64,000 nucleotides of DNA from Prosapia bicincta (taxonomy: Eukaryota; Arthropoda; Insecta; Hemiptera; Cercopidae), in assembly GCA_036971475.1 (NCBI GenBank), contig JBAIZL010000001.1, positions 216,739,444 to 216,803,443 of the forward strand, given 5' to 3'. Of this stretch, positions 1-52,507 are shown piece by piece. A model generated the notes under the pieces. That model saw only the letters and a program-made list of their open reading frames with translations. It made no database searches and was not told where the DNA came from. The stretch's first letter is position 1, and every line of letters begins with the position of its first letter. A program made the position numbers and the translations under genes.

Positions 1-635
1 CAAAAAAGATTATAACTATCTCCTAATTAATGAATATAATTGACATTTAGGGATAGGCCCTTTATCACAATTTAATAAATTATGTTCGTCTTATTTGTGA
101 ATGTACAAACTTTCAAAACTGTTCAACAGACCTTTTGATATAACATTTTTCAATAATTTGAGATCATTTAATTCTAAATAACTCTGAAGATGATTGCTGT
201 GCAATTGAAATGTACATAAGGTTTAAATAAAAGTTATTTGTGGTTTAGAGGCTTTATTTATTTAAAAATAAACATTACGCCACAATTTCTACATACAGTT
301 ATAGGTTAGTCCTAGGTAAGAAATTATTTCCTACTGACAGAACAAGAGTTTGGATTGAAACAACTGCTCAACAGTTTACATTTATCCAATTTCAGAATAC
401 CTTCAAGACTGCCGTATGTTTATTGCAGGAATAGCCATAAGAATTTCTAAATAATAAATCCGGTTGGATCACTTTTGCCAATTAAACCTTTTATGTCAAA
501 AAAATCTTTTTAGCTATTCAAGTTCACTTGGAGGAAGGTAGCTAAGAAAGGTCAATAATCATGGTTCATTTAAGAAGGATTCTTTTTTAAAGTTAGATGC
601 CCATTCTAACTGGGTTTTACAGGGCCTTATACTCA
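1..635. other. AT-rich stretch without a recognised gene
   Basis: No open frame, splice-bounded exon or repeat that I recognise. It precedes the last exon of the acyltransferase gene and may be its intron. Confidence 0.4.
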
Positions 636-850
636 GGGGCGTAGCCAGGACGATGTTTGGGGGAGGGCACAACTCGGAGAGTTAGGGAGTGGAACCCTGT
701 TAGGGAAATTTTTGACATTTTAATCTCTAGAAATCATATTGTATGCTATTTTGGCACTTAAAATTACACAATTGGGTTGTTGGGAAGCTGTTTTACAAAA
801 ACCTAGCGCAGTTTTATAGAGTAATATTTTTCTCCTAAAACTAATTGGTT
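636..850 (+). repeat. Dispersed repeat beginning with GGGGCGTAGCCAGGAC
   Basis: This segment has a second, diverged copy in opposite orientation at about 35629-35822. Both share the GGCGTAGCCAGGAC-like end, a G-rich run, a segment resembling TTTTGACATTTTAATCTCTAG and an AGGAGAAAAAT-type end. No coding potential is seen. Its class is uncertain; similar ends occur on non-autonomous DNA elements. Confidence 0.5.
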
Positions 851-1302
851 TAGAGCGAGCACGTGCTTATACTCACTACCCTTCGGAATTGGAAGGTTTG
901 ATAGATAACTGGTAGAATCATGTTATGTATGTACATAAAGCTCCATATTAAAAACGGAAATGTACATTCTGTTATTTGAAAAACTCATGATTTATATTAA
1001 GAAGACCACTTCCCTGTTAGATTTTCTGGTTATAGATGATTAACTACATCAAGGAAGAACCAATATAATCATATTTTTTACTTTTAAAAACATATGTTAC
1101 GATAACATGAGTTTTTAACAACTTATTTCTATAAAAAAATAGGCATTTTATTTCTTACGTACTAAAAATTCCCCTTGACCTTAATTTTGAAGTTATTTAA
1201 GTTAATATTTTGATTCATTTAACTGAACATCATTCTTTACAATAAAAATATTGGAAAGAACCCCAAAACCACAAAAATAACAAAAATTCTAGTTACTTAA
1301 GA

Positions 1303-1352
1303 TTAAACCCTTATGTACACTTTGATGACCATGTCATCATCCTCAGAGGGTC
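1303..1352 (-). ncRNA. Hammerhead-like motif in a PLE terminal repeat (degenerate)
   Basis: On the minus strand: stem I GACCCU/AGGGUUU, box CUGAGGA, a 7-bp stem II (UGAUGAC/GUCAUCA, loop AUG), then AAG in place of GAAA, and a UA before stem I. It is the inverted partner of 2271-2319. Base pairing is read directly from sequence; activity is doubtful because the GAAA box is altered. Confidence 0.4.
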
Positions 1353-1423
1353 ATATTACAAAATTACAATCTAGCAAGCAAGAAGTTACAAACTATAGAG
1401 ACGTCAAACGTTCTACGCGGTCG

Positions 1424-1458
<35 letters not shown>

Positions 1459-2014
1459 AGAGGTATTTATGCTGGCAAAATCAGGAGTTTAAAAGAAAAT
1501 TTGTAGTACTTGTAATAGGATTTATATAGGTTGAACCAAAAGAAAAATTGTAACTAAATATAATGAACATCTTACGGATATTAAATATGATAGACCTGAA
1601 AAATCAAGTGTAGCAGAACACATCCTTCATAATCAGCATGTATTAGATCAAAATGTTATTTTAGCTAAATTTATCAATTCTAAAAAATTACTCAATAGTA
1701 ATGAAGGTATTTTTATTGTCACATCAAATAGTAAATTAATGAAGCAGATAAAGGGCCTGTCTGTAAATCACCTCTATATTCTTTACTTTATTAGTTTCTT
1801 TTCAAATACGATGTGTTATTTTAATAAGTGTTGTATTTTATTTATTGTTATTAGTTGTAGTTCATATTACATATTTATTGAAGTTGCTTGATGTCTTGAA
1901 TTCACTGATTAAACTATATTTAAAAATTACTTAACTAAGTGAATACATAATTGCTTATTTGCTGATGCATTTCAAAACATTAGTTCCTTTGAGTATTCTA
2001 CTCATGAGTAGAGG

Positions 2015-2060
2015 GTTAGCTTCGTAAAAGGAACAAATGTTTTGAAACGCGCCAGCAAGT
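2015..2060 (+). ncRNA. Hammerhead-shaped fold with non-canonical first box
   Basis: Box UCGUAAAA at 2022-2029, stem II GGAAC/GUUUU around AAAU, GAAA at 2044-2047, then CGCGCC and AGCAAG. Related copies with the same UCGUAAAA box are on the minus strand near 14068-14120 and 30185-30235. The outer stem is imperfect in this copy. Function is unknown. Confidence 0.3.
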
Positions 2061-2270
2061 AAACAATTACTTATTTACTTAGTTAAGTACTTTTTAAATA
2101 TAGTACATATTTAATTATAGTGTACTATTTGACATTGCCTATTTGGTTCAAGATGGCCGATTATTGTTTGTTGGTCGAGGGTGGAGAAGGAGCAGAGCTT
2201 ACTTCACAGAGAATGGTTGGCGTCACTCTAGTTTGTAACTTTTTGCTTGCTAGATTGTAATTTTGTAATA

Positions 2271-2319
2271 AGACCCTCTGATGATGATGACATAATCACC
2301 AAAATCTACATAAGGGTTT
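2271..2319 (+). ncRNA. Hammerhead-like motif in a PLE terminal repeat
   Basis: Stem I AGACCCU (2271-2277) pairs with AGGGUUU (2313-2319). The box CUGAUGA is canonical (2278-2284). Stem II is UGAU/AUCA around GACAUA, followed by CC and AAAA where GAAA is expected, and a UA precedes stem I. Hammerheads are established in PLE terminal repeats of many animals. This copy is probably decayed at the GAAA box. Confidence 0.45.
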
Positions 2320-2570
2320 AATCTTAAGTAACTTGTATTATTTGTTATTTTTGTGGTATTGGGGGGGTTTTCCAACATTTTCATTGTAATATATTGTACC
2401 AATGTGCTCTTGATATTGTATATCATTCTTTGCTTTTAAAAAAATTTTTCCAGAAAACAAATTTACTGTGTATAATGTACAACTAGCATCTTTGTATCGC
2501 CACCTGACTATTGCAACAATTATAATTATTAATAATTTATATGAAATGATTAATTAAATTTTATTGACAG

Positions 2571-2725
2571 GAGTTGGAGTCACTATACTAAGTTATGCTG
2601 GGCGACTACAACTAGGTGTCATTGCTGACTGCGCCCTAATACCTTGTCAACAAGATGTCCAATTAATTCTGAAAGATTTAGTGTCTGTAATTCATGAAAT
2701 GAACCAAGTTTTCCCCCCTTATTAA
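2571..2725 (+). CDS. Last coding exon of a WES/DGAT-type acyltransferase (partial gene)
   Basis: The exon follows an acceptor (ttattgacag) and is open for 51 codons after a split glycine codon, ending in TAA at 2723-2725. The peptide starts VGVTILSYAGRLQLGVIADC and ends NQVFPPY. A strand with TILSY-G-L-LG--AD followed by a short helix is the C-terminal pattern of the DUF1298 half of wax ester synthase/diacylglycerol acyltransferase proteins, which esterify fatty acyl-CoA with alcohols or diacylglycerol at the ER. The N-terminal part carrying the acyltransferase HHxxxDG motif is not in the window, so activity cannot be judged. Family assignment rests on about 50 residues. Confidence 0.6.
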
Positions 2726-3880
2726 AAAATAATAATTAGATGTTAAACCATCTTTTGATAAAATTATTTTATATTATTTTTTGAAGTATTTTATATAATT
2801 TGTATTATTATAAGTAAAGGCCTACTACTGACTAAAATGTTTTTAATTTCACTACTTACAAAGTAAAATCAACATGTAAACTAACTTTGAGTACTTTTAA
2901 AAAAGCCAACAGTTTTATATTGTGAACAAATATTACAAAATTGTAAGTTAAAATTACTTATTTAATGTGCATTAATTTTCACTATTTTAATATTTCAGTA
3001 TACATATTTTTACATGTGCATGTATATCAAATTGTGTATTTTTAATAAAGATCATGGAAGAGATTAGTTTTCTGTTCAAGATAGGGGAATCTTCTTTTAA
3101 AACTACTTGCAGAGAAGATCCAAAAGGTGAGTGTTCATACTTAAAAGACATTTAGATGGCATAATGTCTCAGATATGATGAGATTGAGTTGGAGAGAAGT
3201 ATTCATTGCAGAGTTTGTTTTTACAGTCTGATTACTGCATGGTGAAAGTACTTTGTTTTATATAATATTATAAATGTCACAAATGAAAAATATGGGGTTG
3301 AAATTTGAAACAAATTAAAAAGTAATAAATTAAAAATACCTATAAAACTTTTAAACAAAATGTTTCTTCATAAAACAGAACATTATTTTATACAACTTTA
3401 AATTACTATAAAGCTATTTTACAATATGAAAATAAAGTAGGCTATCCAGTTAGAAAATATTTAGGAAATAGTGGGTAAAATTGAATTTTCAGTTTGTTTA
3501 AAGCTTTACTTAAATTCTTAGATGAATGTAAGTATGAATAAGACCAATTTATTTTTTCAGTGTTTTATATATTTTGTACACCCTTAAAGATTTTAGGTGT
3601 GATAAACTTGGAAGTATTTGTCTGTGTTACACAAGGTTTACAACTTTAACATCAGTATAAGAGATGTAACAGATAACGGAACATACAGAATGCAAAAAAT
3701 TGTCACAATCTGGGTGATAGAGAATGTCTAATGGGAAGAATTCATGACATACGTGTATGTACAGCCCACAAAGAGTACCGGTTGTTATTATAACGAAATG
3801 CTGATGAATAGCAAATGGCTAAATGTGAAAAATGCTAAGTAGATATCACTTTATACCATGCCTACATTTAATTTGTTTCA
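2726..3880. other. Probable 3' UTR and intergenic sequence
   Basis: No coding signal. A canonical AATAAA lies at 3044-3049, followed by a T/G-rich stretch, and could end the acyltransferase transcript about 320 nt after its stop codon. The rest is AT-rich with no repeat I recognise. Confidence 0.4.
3044..3049 (+). terminator. Candidate polyadenylation signal of the acyltransferase gene
   Basis: AATAAA on the coding strand, about 320 nt downstream of the stop codon at 2725, with a T/G-rich stretch after about 20 nt. The hexamer is common by chance in such AT-rich DNA. Confidence 0.35.
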
Positions 3881-3886
3881 ATCTTC

Positions 3887-3990
3887 AGTAGAATACATCC
3901 ATCTCGATAATTCGAGGTAGATGAGACCGAGACCTCCTCGGATTACCGAAAACTCGGGTTACATGGAAATTCGTTTCCGTACATTAGAAT
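3887..3990 (+). mobile_element. Truncated pogo/Tigger-like MITE
   Basis: Matches the left part of the elements at 43593 and 54683: an imperfect CAGTAGA start, a GATAATTCGAGGTAGATG core, then GATTACCGAAAACTCGG. The right end is missing and the next sequence is a PLE fragment. Confidence 0.5.
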
Positions 3991-3992
3991 AA

Positions 3993-4384
3993 TTGGATCA
4001 GGTGATTTGTGAAGGTGGATTCAATAGTGGTGTGCAGTGCGCTTTTGTGTTCTTTATATCTTTTGGTGAAAGATCTGCCTATTTGTCCAATATTTGCACA
4101 AATCCACCTGTCCAATCACCTTCGCAAATCACCTCATGGACACTAAACACTCATGTAAAAGTATGGAAAATAACATGAGCATCCTCCACACATGCAACAA
4201 AGGCCATAAATTAAACACACTAGAACAGTATGAAATATATAGACATAACAACACACATAAAAATGATATCCTAAATGAACAAACACGGCACTTAGTCTTT
4301 GATCACATCACTTCTAACTTTAAAAAAAAATGGTACCGAGGAAGCACAACTGCAGCATTCCTAGCGGCAAAAATACGAGGCTGA
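3993..4384 (+). pseudogene. PLE endonuclease C-terminal fragment
   Basis: The frame 4094-4384 encodes 96 residues. It carries the C-terminal region of PLE GIY-YIG endonucleases: an H-L-DT-H segment, MENNMSILHTCNKGHKLNTL, EQYEIYRH, NDILNEQT and VFDHI. The GIY-YIG motif itself is absent, so this is a 5'-truncated relic. The frame ends with a TGA that is part of the hammerhead box at 4381-4387. Overlapping frames upstream are out of phase with this similarity. Confidence 0.65.
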
Positions 4385-4412
4385 AGAAGTCATAAGACGA
4401 AAACATTTCCTC
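4377..4412 (+). ncRNA. Minimal type-I hammerhead ribozyme candidate
   Basis: Stem I GAGG (4377-4380) with CCUC (4409-4412); box CUGAAGA (4381-4387); stem II GUC/GAC with loop AUAA (4389-4398); GAAA (4399-4402); tiny stem III region ACAUUU ending in UUC, a permitted NUH site. All conserved hammerhead positions are present. It sits directly after the PLE endonuclease frame, whose TGA stop lies in the box. A near-identical motif is at 58898-58933. Confidence 0.6.
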
Positions 4413-4424
4413 CAAGTATATGTT

Positions 4425-4828
4425 AACAATTTAACAACCTTTTGTTAACAAAAAGTCTGGTCGCAAGTAATAAGTAATTAACAACCAGCTCCAGATTAAC
4501 AAACAGCAACAAGATTTCGATATTCAAAAATAAATGTAAATATGAAAAAAAATTTGGTGCCCAGATAGGCTAAAAATAATAATATAGAACACTAAGAACA
4601 ATTATATAAAGTATGTAGAAAAAACTATCAATAGACAAAAATTAATCAGTTAACATAAGGGGAGGAAAAAGATTTATAGGGAAATGGAGTTATTGTGTCA
4701 CTCTTACAAGGATGCAAGAAAGCAGAAAACCTGATTAATCAGGAATCCCTACACATGATGCCGAACAGCGAACAACATACCAGCAGTATAATAAAGGAAG
4801 ATATGAAAATCTATTATATATATATATA
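4425..4828. other. AT-rich sequence without recognised features
   Basis: Non-coding. It continues the 3' part of the preceding PLE fragment with no motif that I can name. Confidence 0.3.
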
Positions 4829-4911
4829 TTTAATAAATTAAAAATATTTCAAAAACAAGAATACTTTTAATGAATATATTTATTCTATAATATATTATAA
4901 TAATATATTAT

Positions 4912-4948
<37 letters not shown>

Positions 4949-4964
4949 TCTATAATATATTATA

Positions 4965-5040
<76 letters not shown>

Positions 5041-5073
5041 GGTTAGTTTTGGTTGGTAATCCTAGTCCAAAAA

Positions 5074-5111
<38 letters not shown>

Positions 5112-5184
5112 CAGTATATTTTCTTGTGTATTAATAAAGAACAAAAGTTTAAATACAAATACAAGAATTATAATTGAATTTACA

Positions 5185-5229
5185 ATTCAAAGCTCTTCGC
5201 TGGCCAACAGTACCAACATCATCAGGAAT
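5185..5229 (-). ncRNA. Hammerhead-like motif, left arm of palindrome
   Basis: Mirror image of 5237-5281. Same elements on the minus strand: stem I AUUC/GAAU, CUGAUGA, stem II GUUGG/CCAGC, and GAAG instead of GAAA. Confidence 0.4.
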
Positions 5230-5236
5230 ATTGAAT

Positions 5237-5281
5237 ATTCCTGATGATGTTGGTACTGTTGGCCAGCGAAGAGCTTTGAAT
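5237..5281 (+). ncRNA. Hammerhead-like motif, right arm of palindrome
   Basis: Stem I AUUC (5237-5240) pairs with GAAU (5278-5281). The box CUGAUGA (5241-5247) is canonical, stem II is GUUGG/CCAGC, and GAAG stands where GAAA is expected. UU precedes stem I. The GAAG change should weaken or abolish cleavage. Confidence 0.45.
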
Positions 5282-5624
5282 TGTAAATTCAGTTATAATT
5301 CTTGTATTTTTATTTAGACTTTTGTTGTTTATATATATATATATATATGAAGTTGATATATTACTATTGTAAATACTTTTATCCACCACTAAGTGCAATA
5401 ATTTTACCTTGTTATGAGGCACCTTTCGGTCACTTGATCATTGTCGAATCACTGATATTTTTCTCTGAGAAAAATATCAGTGATTCGACAATGGTCAAGT
5501 GACCGAAAGGTGCCTCATCACAACAAGGTATGTACTTAGTGGTGGATAAAAGTATTTACAATAGTAATATATCAACTTCAAAAAGTCAGTGCAACGGACA
5601 AATAATGGACAACGTAAAATGTCA

Positions 5625-5676
<52 letters not shown>

Positions 5677-6479
5677 AGTTATGCAACACTGTTTTCTTGT
5701 ATACACTTATCACTTTCACTTATGGACTTAAACAAGAATCTTACTTGGTATTACCAAGTAAGATTCTTGTTTAAGTACATAAGTGAAATTGATATATATA
5801 TCTCGCATTATGTATTCTTGTGTATTAATAAAGAAATAAGACAAATTACAAATACAAGGATAATTATTGAATTTACAATTATGTTGAAAAAGGTACCTTG
5901 ATGGTAAAACCAAAAAAATCTGCACCTTTTAAATGTAAAACCAAACAAATCGGCACAGCCAGTAATTGGTACAAAAAAATTAACATCAAAGTAGAACATT
6001 GTAAAACCCCCTCCTCCTAAATCAGAAACCTCCTCAGACTCAATCTAGTGGATGTTGAATTCGGAAATTACAGACCTGAGACATGTATGAACAACTCACG
6101 TCAAAGGGAAAGCATTAATGAGTGTCAGATAAGTACATTGATAAATTGTGTTTTCACTTAGGAAGTCAGCGCCACAATGAAACGTCAACGGGGTTAGAAG
6201 TCACACAGAAGATCTAAAGATAATTGTGTGAAAACATTTGTCTTCAAGACAAATGCAAACTTTCCGTGTAAGGGAGTATTTAGTTTTTTTATATGATTTC
6301 GTTACAAAAGATCAAGCTAGAGCTGTGTAACAATTCTAGCCCTTAACAATATTGATGCTATTTCTTTAGGAAACTTTATAAGCAATAGCCATTTAAATCC
6401 CTGTTTAACTGAGGATCACTATTTGTTGTATCTACTTACCACCGAATGTCAACCTTCAACATCAGTTAAATAGTCCTAA

Positions 6480-7593
6480 TAAGCCAGTTACAGATTCTAT
6501 ACTTATTGTTAAGCAATTTTAAAGCTCACCATTTCTCTTTGAGATCTTCCACTAGATATCTCAAGGACAACTTGTGGAGAGTATTAGAACAGAACTATGT
6601 GTCTGCTAAATTATGGTTCTTTTTCTCATTTAGCATCTACTGGTGGATAGACAGCTGTCGATGAATTTATGTATCTGCAGTCTTAGTTTTTAATAACTCT
6701 CGAACAGTATTACAATGTACATCAACATTTGACTGCTTCAATTGGTATAGAACATTGTGCATAATGAATAACCTTGAGTTACAATTTCTTTCTGACATCA
6801 AACTATCAATGTCCTATCTGCCTCCATGGATAATTAAAATGCTACCCTTTAAATTTTCACTGTTTAATTGTATCAAATGCAATACTTCTGAATTAGTTCA
6901 ACACCAAGAGTTTTTGCCCATTAACAGGTCCCACCAATTAAGTGAAATTACTTTCACTATTGGGTGTATACTAGATAATGGTGTTGAATATGCATTTTAT
7001 TCATCAGAATTAAGCCTACATCTACAGATTGCCCTCATCTGGCAGCTGTAGCTCAATCTAGATGTAGTCACCTTTTGTATTCAGATTTCAAAAGGCGTGT
7101 TCTCTGTTAACCTTATAATTGAGGATATACTGTGTGAAGTACCCAAACTTCAACTATGGGTTAACAATTTACTGGATTCCTGGTCATTGCATATTACCAA
7201 AAAAGTGGATGAAACAGATAAAACTGCTACAAGTATGGTGTCAACTACACCATATGTTATTCCATTTGATTATGTGCTTTACAAAATATTCATTACTCGC
7301 TACTTGTATTGAAGAATGGCAATGTGTAAATTAGAATATGCTGAGGGAAATTGTGGATACTCTTTTACAGACTAAGACTACCCGCCTTTGCAACAACCAC
7401 TGTTTTTTCAACTTATTGATATTTGAGGTGTCCAGAGAATCCGCCATTATGTCAGTTCCGTGGTGATACCACCACATTTAGGGATATACTAAACGATTGT
7501 GGTGGTTTAATCGATAATCATAGAAGTTTTAATCTTCAAGGAAGTTTAAAGGTAGTGTTAAGGGACGATTCCGCGGACATTGACCGTGTCATC

Positions 7594-7600
<7 letters not shown>
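6480..7600 (+). pseudogene. Non-LTR retrotransposon ORF2 relic (RNase H and C-terminus)
   Basis: Fragments in several frames follow the order expected at the end of an ORF2 with an RNase H domain: LSMSYLPPWIIKMLPF and SELVQHQEF (6790-6915), an RNase H-like ELSLHL stretch (about 7010-7030), YWIPGHC (about 7170-7190, the WxPxHxG-type motif), then RCPENPPLCQFRGD and DILNDCGG (7420-7500), ending DDSADIDRVIA (about 7565-7597). Stops and frameshifts are frequent. RNase H points to the I/Jockey/R1-type lineages. No reverse transcriptase core is recognisable upstream, so the copy is 5'-truncated. An (AT)n tract follows at 7600. Confidence 0.6.
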
Positions 7601-7640
<40 letters not shown>

Positions 7641-7860
7641 TATATTAAATATGGAGATATGTTTTCTTGTAATATAGTTAATAAATTAAAAATATTTCAA
7701 AAACAAGAATACTTTTAATAAATATATTTATTCAAAGCTTTTCACCGATAAAATAGTATCAGCATCTTCAGGAAAATAATTATCTAATAAAATATTTTTA
7801 CAAAATTGTATATATATATATATATATTATTTCAATTTATTATTATAAATTCTTATATAT
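7600..7860 (-). mobile_element. PLE terminal-repeat fragment between (AT)n tracts
   Basis: (AT)n at 7600-7635 and near 7810 flank about 150 bp whose 7680-7735 part matches 4829-4885. It contains the hammerhead-like motif 7730-7776. No coding part remains. Confidence 0.5.
7730..7776 (-). ncRNA. Hammerhead-like motif in PLE fragment
   Basis: Minus strand: box CUGAAGA (7765-7771), stem II GCUGAU/AUCGGU (G.U pairs allowed), GAAA (7740-7743), then AGCUUU and stem I UUC/GAA. Both conserved boxes are intact. Stem I is short. Confidence 0.5.
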
Positions 7861-8522
7861 AAATATTATTTGCACATTTATTAATTTCAATATATTGCGA
7901 CGTACTCCCAATCGGTGAAAAGAGTGACATTAGATTAATTTTGAATTGCCCACCAGACCACACAGATGAGTTTGTAAGGGCAGATGTGAGGTATACAAAA
8001 TTAGTACTTTTAATACAACGAGTATAATAGTATAGTCACTGAAATAAATATAGTCACGGCTCAATTGCACTATAACATGTATAATGATGAAATAAGAAGT
8101 TGAATCTCCCGGAGTGAGTACTTATTGTGCAATGTTTAGCCTTGTGCAGTTTCGCGTGGCTCTGCTCTATTTTAGATTGTCCATTAACTTGAAATAATAT
8201 TGACCATTTACGACACTTTTGTGTTTTGACGTAATTTTATAGCAAAAAAATTTTTTTTGAGTAAAAAAAATATTTTGGGTAGATAAAAAGAGAAATTTTT
8301 TATATGAAACATTACAAACTTGCATGTAATACTTTATATGCTAAGTATATTATAATTTTTCTATATTACAAAGAAAATGATTATAATTTAAAAATATAAT
8401 TATCATTGAAAAATTTTTTTTCAATGGTTAATATAAGAGAACGATTTTTTTGGCTATATGAATTTATATTGTTTATCATTATATTTTTGATATTGCGACT
8501 TATCACTCAAAAGCAGCTGTTT
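7861..8522. other. AT-rich region upstream of TOM1
   Basis: No gene or repeat recognised. Long A and T runs occur from 8240 to 8470. Confidence 0.3.
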
Positions 8523-8698
8523 AGACGTCACGAATGAATCATATGATTACACACAACTAAGATAATACTATGGTTTAGTCTTCAGTTATTAAAATAAAAA
8601 AGCAGTTATAACAACCTGTATTTTGTCTGCTGATTTTAATTAATCGTTTGTTTATTTTTTGGTACAGTTTAAGTGAAGTGATATTGTAAACATCAGCA
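8523..8698 (+). promoter_or_regulatory. Putative TOM1 core promoter and 5' UTR
   Basis: A CRE-like GACGTCAC lies at about 8524-8531. A TCAGTT matching the arthropod initiator lies at 8582-8587, about 115 nt before the ATG. No TATA box is convincing in this AT-rich sequence. The start site is an inference; 5' UTR introns cannot be excluded. Confidence 0.3.
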
Positions 8699-50155
<41,457 letters not shown>

Positions 50156-50902
50156 ATCCAAGGTCAAACCTGTTACTAAACTTTATATATATGTATGTAT
50201 ATAAAGTAAGTACACTTTTACCGTATTCTAAACAGACTGAAAATAACAGTGTTAAAAATAAAATAATACTGTATAATTATAGTGTCTAATCAAACACTTA
50301 ATCAGATTTCGATTTTAATAATCCATAAAGCCTTGTGTCTATATCTGGGTCTATATCTGGAAAAATTATTTTTTTCAATAATTGCATACAAACGTTTAAC
50401 ATACCTACAGACTCTGAATAATTCAAAAATACTAATATTAATTTGCAACGTACATCAACTTTATTATCTGATTTAAATCTGTCACCTGTAGCAAAACCGT
50501 TATTAATTGGATTGCCTTAACACATAAATTTTTAAGTAATTTTCTGCCATTCATTTCGTATAGTGTAATGTTCTTCACATTCAAGAATATTGAGTTATTT
50601 AGTTTCTATAGTAAGTTATTGATTTTTAACAGTTTTAGATTTAAATGTTAAAATTGTTTAATGAAATATGGGAGAAAATTTCAAAGATAAAAAAGTCTTG
50701 TAATGAAACTGTTGTCATTGATGTATTAAAAATGATAATTAAGCCCTAAGTAAAAAGCAACTGAAATGGTTAACTATATTTCCATTTGTCTCTTCCAGCT
50801 GAAGAGTTTGAATTTTTTCTGATATATACAGCTTTTGTAAAATATACAATGAGTTTAGCTTTTAATGTTTATATTGTATTAGTCCTATATTTATCATTAA
50901 AG

Positions 50903-52507
50903 AATTGTTTATGTGCTTACAGAGGGATGTCCAAAATAACCAGAATTGTTTATGTGCTTAATGAGGGGTGTCCAAAATAACCAGAATTGTTTATGTGCTT
51001 ACAGAGGGGTGTCCAAAATAACCAGAATTGTTTATGTGCTTAATGAGGGGTGTCCAAAATAACCAGAATTGTTTACGTGCTTACAGAGGGGTGTTCAAAA
51101 TAACCAGAATCGTTATGTGCTTAATGAGGGGTGTCCAAAATAACCAGAATTGTTTATGTGCTTACAGAGGGGTGTCCAAAATAACCAGAATTGTTTACGT
51201 GCTTACAGAGGGGTGTTCAAAATAACCAGAATTGTTTACGTGCTTACAGAGGGGTGTCCAAAATAACCAGAATTGTTTAAGTGCTTACAGAGGGGTGTCC
51301 AAAATAACCAGAATTGTTTATGTGCTTAATGAGTGGTGTCCAAAATAACCAGAATTGTTTATGTGCCTAATGAGGGGTGTCCAAAATAACCATAATTGTT
51401 TATGTGCCTAATGAGGGGTGTCGAAAATAACCAGAATTGTTTACGTGCTTACAGAGGGGTGTCCAAAATAACCAGAATTGTTTACGTGCTTACAGAGGGT
51501 TGTCCAAAATAACCAGAATTGTTTACGTGCTTACAGAGGGGTGTCCAAAATAACCAGAATTTTTTACGTGCTTACAGAGGGGTGTCCAAAATAACCAGAA
51601 TTTTTTATGTGCTTACAGAGGGGTGTCCAAAATAACCAGAATTTTTTATGTGCTTACAGAGGGGTGTCCAAAATAACCAGAATTGTTTACATGCTTACAG
51701 AGGGGTGTCCAAAATAACCAGAATTGTTTACGTGCCTACAGTGGGGTGTCCAAATTAACCAGAATTGTTTACGTGCCTACAGAGGGGTGTCCAAATTAAC
51801 CAGAATTGTTTATGTGCTTACAGAGGGGTGTCCAAATTAACCAGAATTGTTTACATGCTTAATGAGGGGTGTCCAAATTAACCAGAATTGTTTACTTGCC
51901 TACAGTGGGGTGTCCAAATTAACCAGAATTGTTTACGTGCCTACAGTGGGGTGTCCAAATTAACCAGAATTGTTTACGTGCTTACAGAGGGGTGTCCAAA
52001 ATAACCAGAATTTTTTACGTGCTTACAGAGGGGTGTCCAAAATAACCAGAATTTTTTACGTGCTTACAGAGCGGTGTCCAAAATAACCAGAAGTTTTTAT
52101 GTGCTTACAGAGGGGTGTCCAAAATAACCAGAATTTTTTATGTGCTTACAGAGGGGTGTCCAAAATAACCAGAATTGTTTACATGCTTACAGAGGGGTGT
52201 CCAAAATAACCAGAATTGTTTACGTGCCTACAGTGGGGTGTCCAAATTAACCAGAATTGTTTACGTGCCTACAGAGGGGTGTCCAAATTAACCAGAATTG
52301 TTTACGTGCTTACAGAGGGGTGTCCAAATTAACCAGAATTGTTTACATGCTTAATGAGGGGTGTCCAAATTAACCAGAATTGTTTACTTGCTTAATGAGG
52401 GGTATCCAAAATAACCAGAATTGTTTACGTGGTTACAGAGGGGTGTCCAAAATAACCAGAATTTTTTACGTGCTTACAGAGGGGTGTCCAAAATAACCAA
52501 AATTTTA
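50903..52507 (+). repeat. 41-bp satellite, about 39 copies, with a 492-bp higher-order duplication
   Basis: Unit AATTGTTTATGTGCTTACAG plus AGGGGTGTCCAAAATAACCAG. Early copies alternate TTACAGAGG and TTAATGAGG (an 82-bp dimer). Variant marks ACATGCTTACAG (51681, 52173) and ACATGCTTAATG (51845, 52337) recur at 492 bp, or 12 units. One unit near 51112 lacks a base. Reading frames in it are not coding. Confidence 0.95.

Larger units (their letters stand above)
1259..2370 (+). mobile_element. Penelope-like element remnant with inverted terminal repeats
   Basis: The ends (about 1259-1400 and 2236-2370) are inverted copies of each other. Between them, after an (AT)n tract at 1425-1456, about 1475-1690 encodes a decayed GIY-YIG endonuclease: a C-x2-C pair, then a segment reading NRIYIG, TKRKI, a conserved EHL and an AEHILHNQH stretch, with in-frame stops. 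A second inverted repeat lies at 1905-2105. GIY-YIG plus inverted pseudo-LTRs is characteristic of PLEs. The reverse transcriptase is missing, so this is a folded, truncated copy. Confidence 0.7.
4829..5930. repeat. Cluster of PLE-derived palindromes joined by (AT)n tracts
   Basis: Three inverted repeats follow each other: about 5130-5336 (centre 5233), 5347-5585 (centre 5466) and about 5700-5790 (centre near 5755). They are separated by (AT)n runs at 4918-4941, 4970-5036, 5080-5110, 5330-5348 and 5628-5672. The second shares its arm with PLE ends at 24.1, 27.7 and 30.0 kb. The first 60 bases resemble the PLE repeat at 7680-7740. Apparent reading frames rich in YIYI are translations of (AT)n. 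Confidence 0.65.

Noticed and set aside
4895..5901. Several Tyr-Ile-rich frames here and at 12.0, 15.7, 24.0, 27.9 and 45.7 kb
   Set aside because: Translations of (AT)n tracts plus palindrome arms; no similarity outside the repeat.
50786..51225. Open frames with repeated NQNCLCAYRG-like units
   Set aside because: They read through the 41-bp satellite; the unit is not a multiple of three and the frame is soon lost.
50903..52507. CRISPR-like array
   Set aside because: Units are contiguous with no unique spacers, and the genome is eukaryotic.
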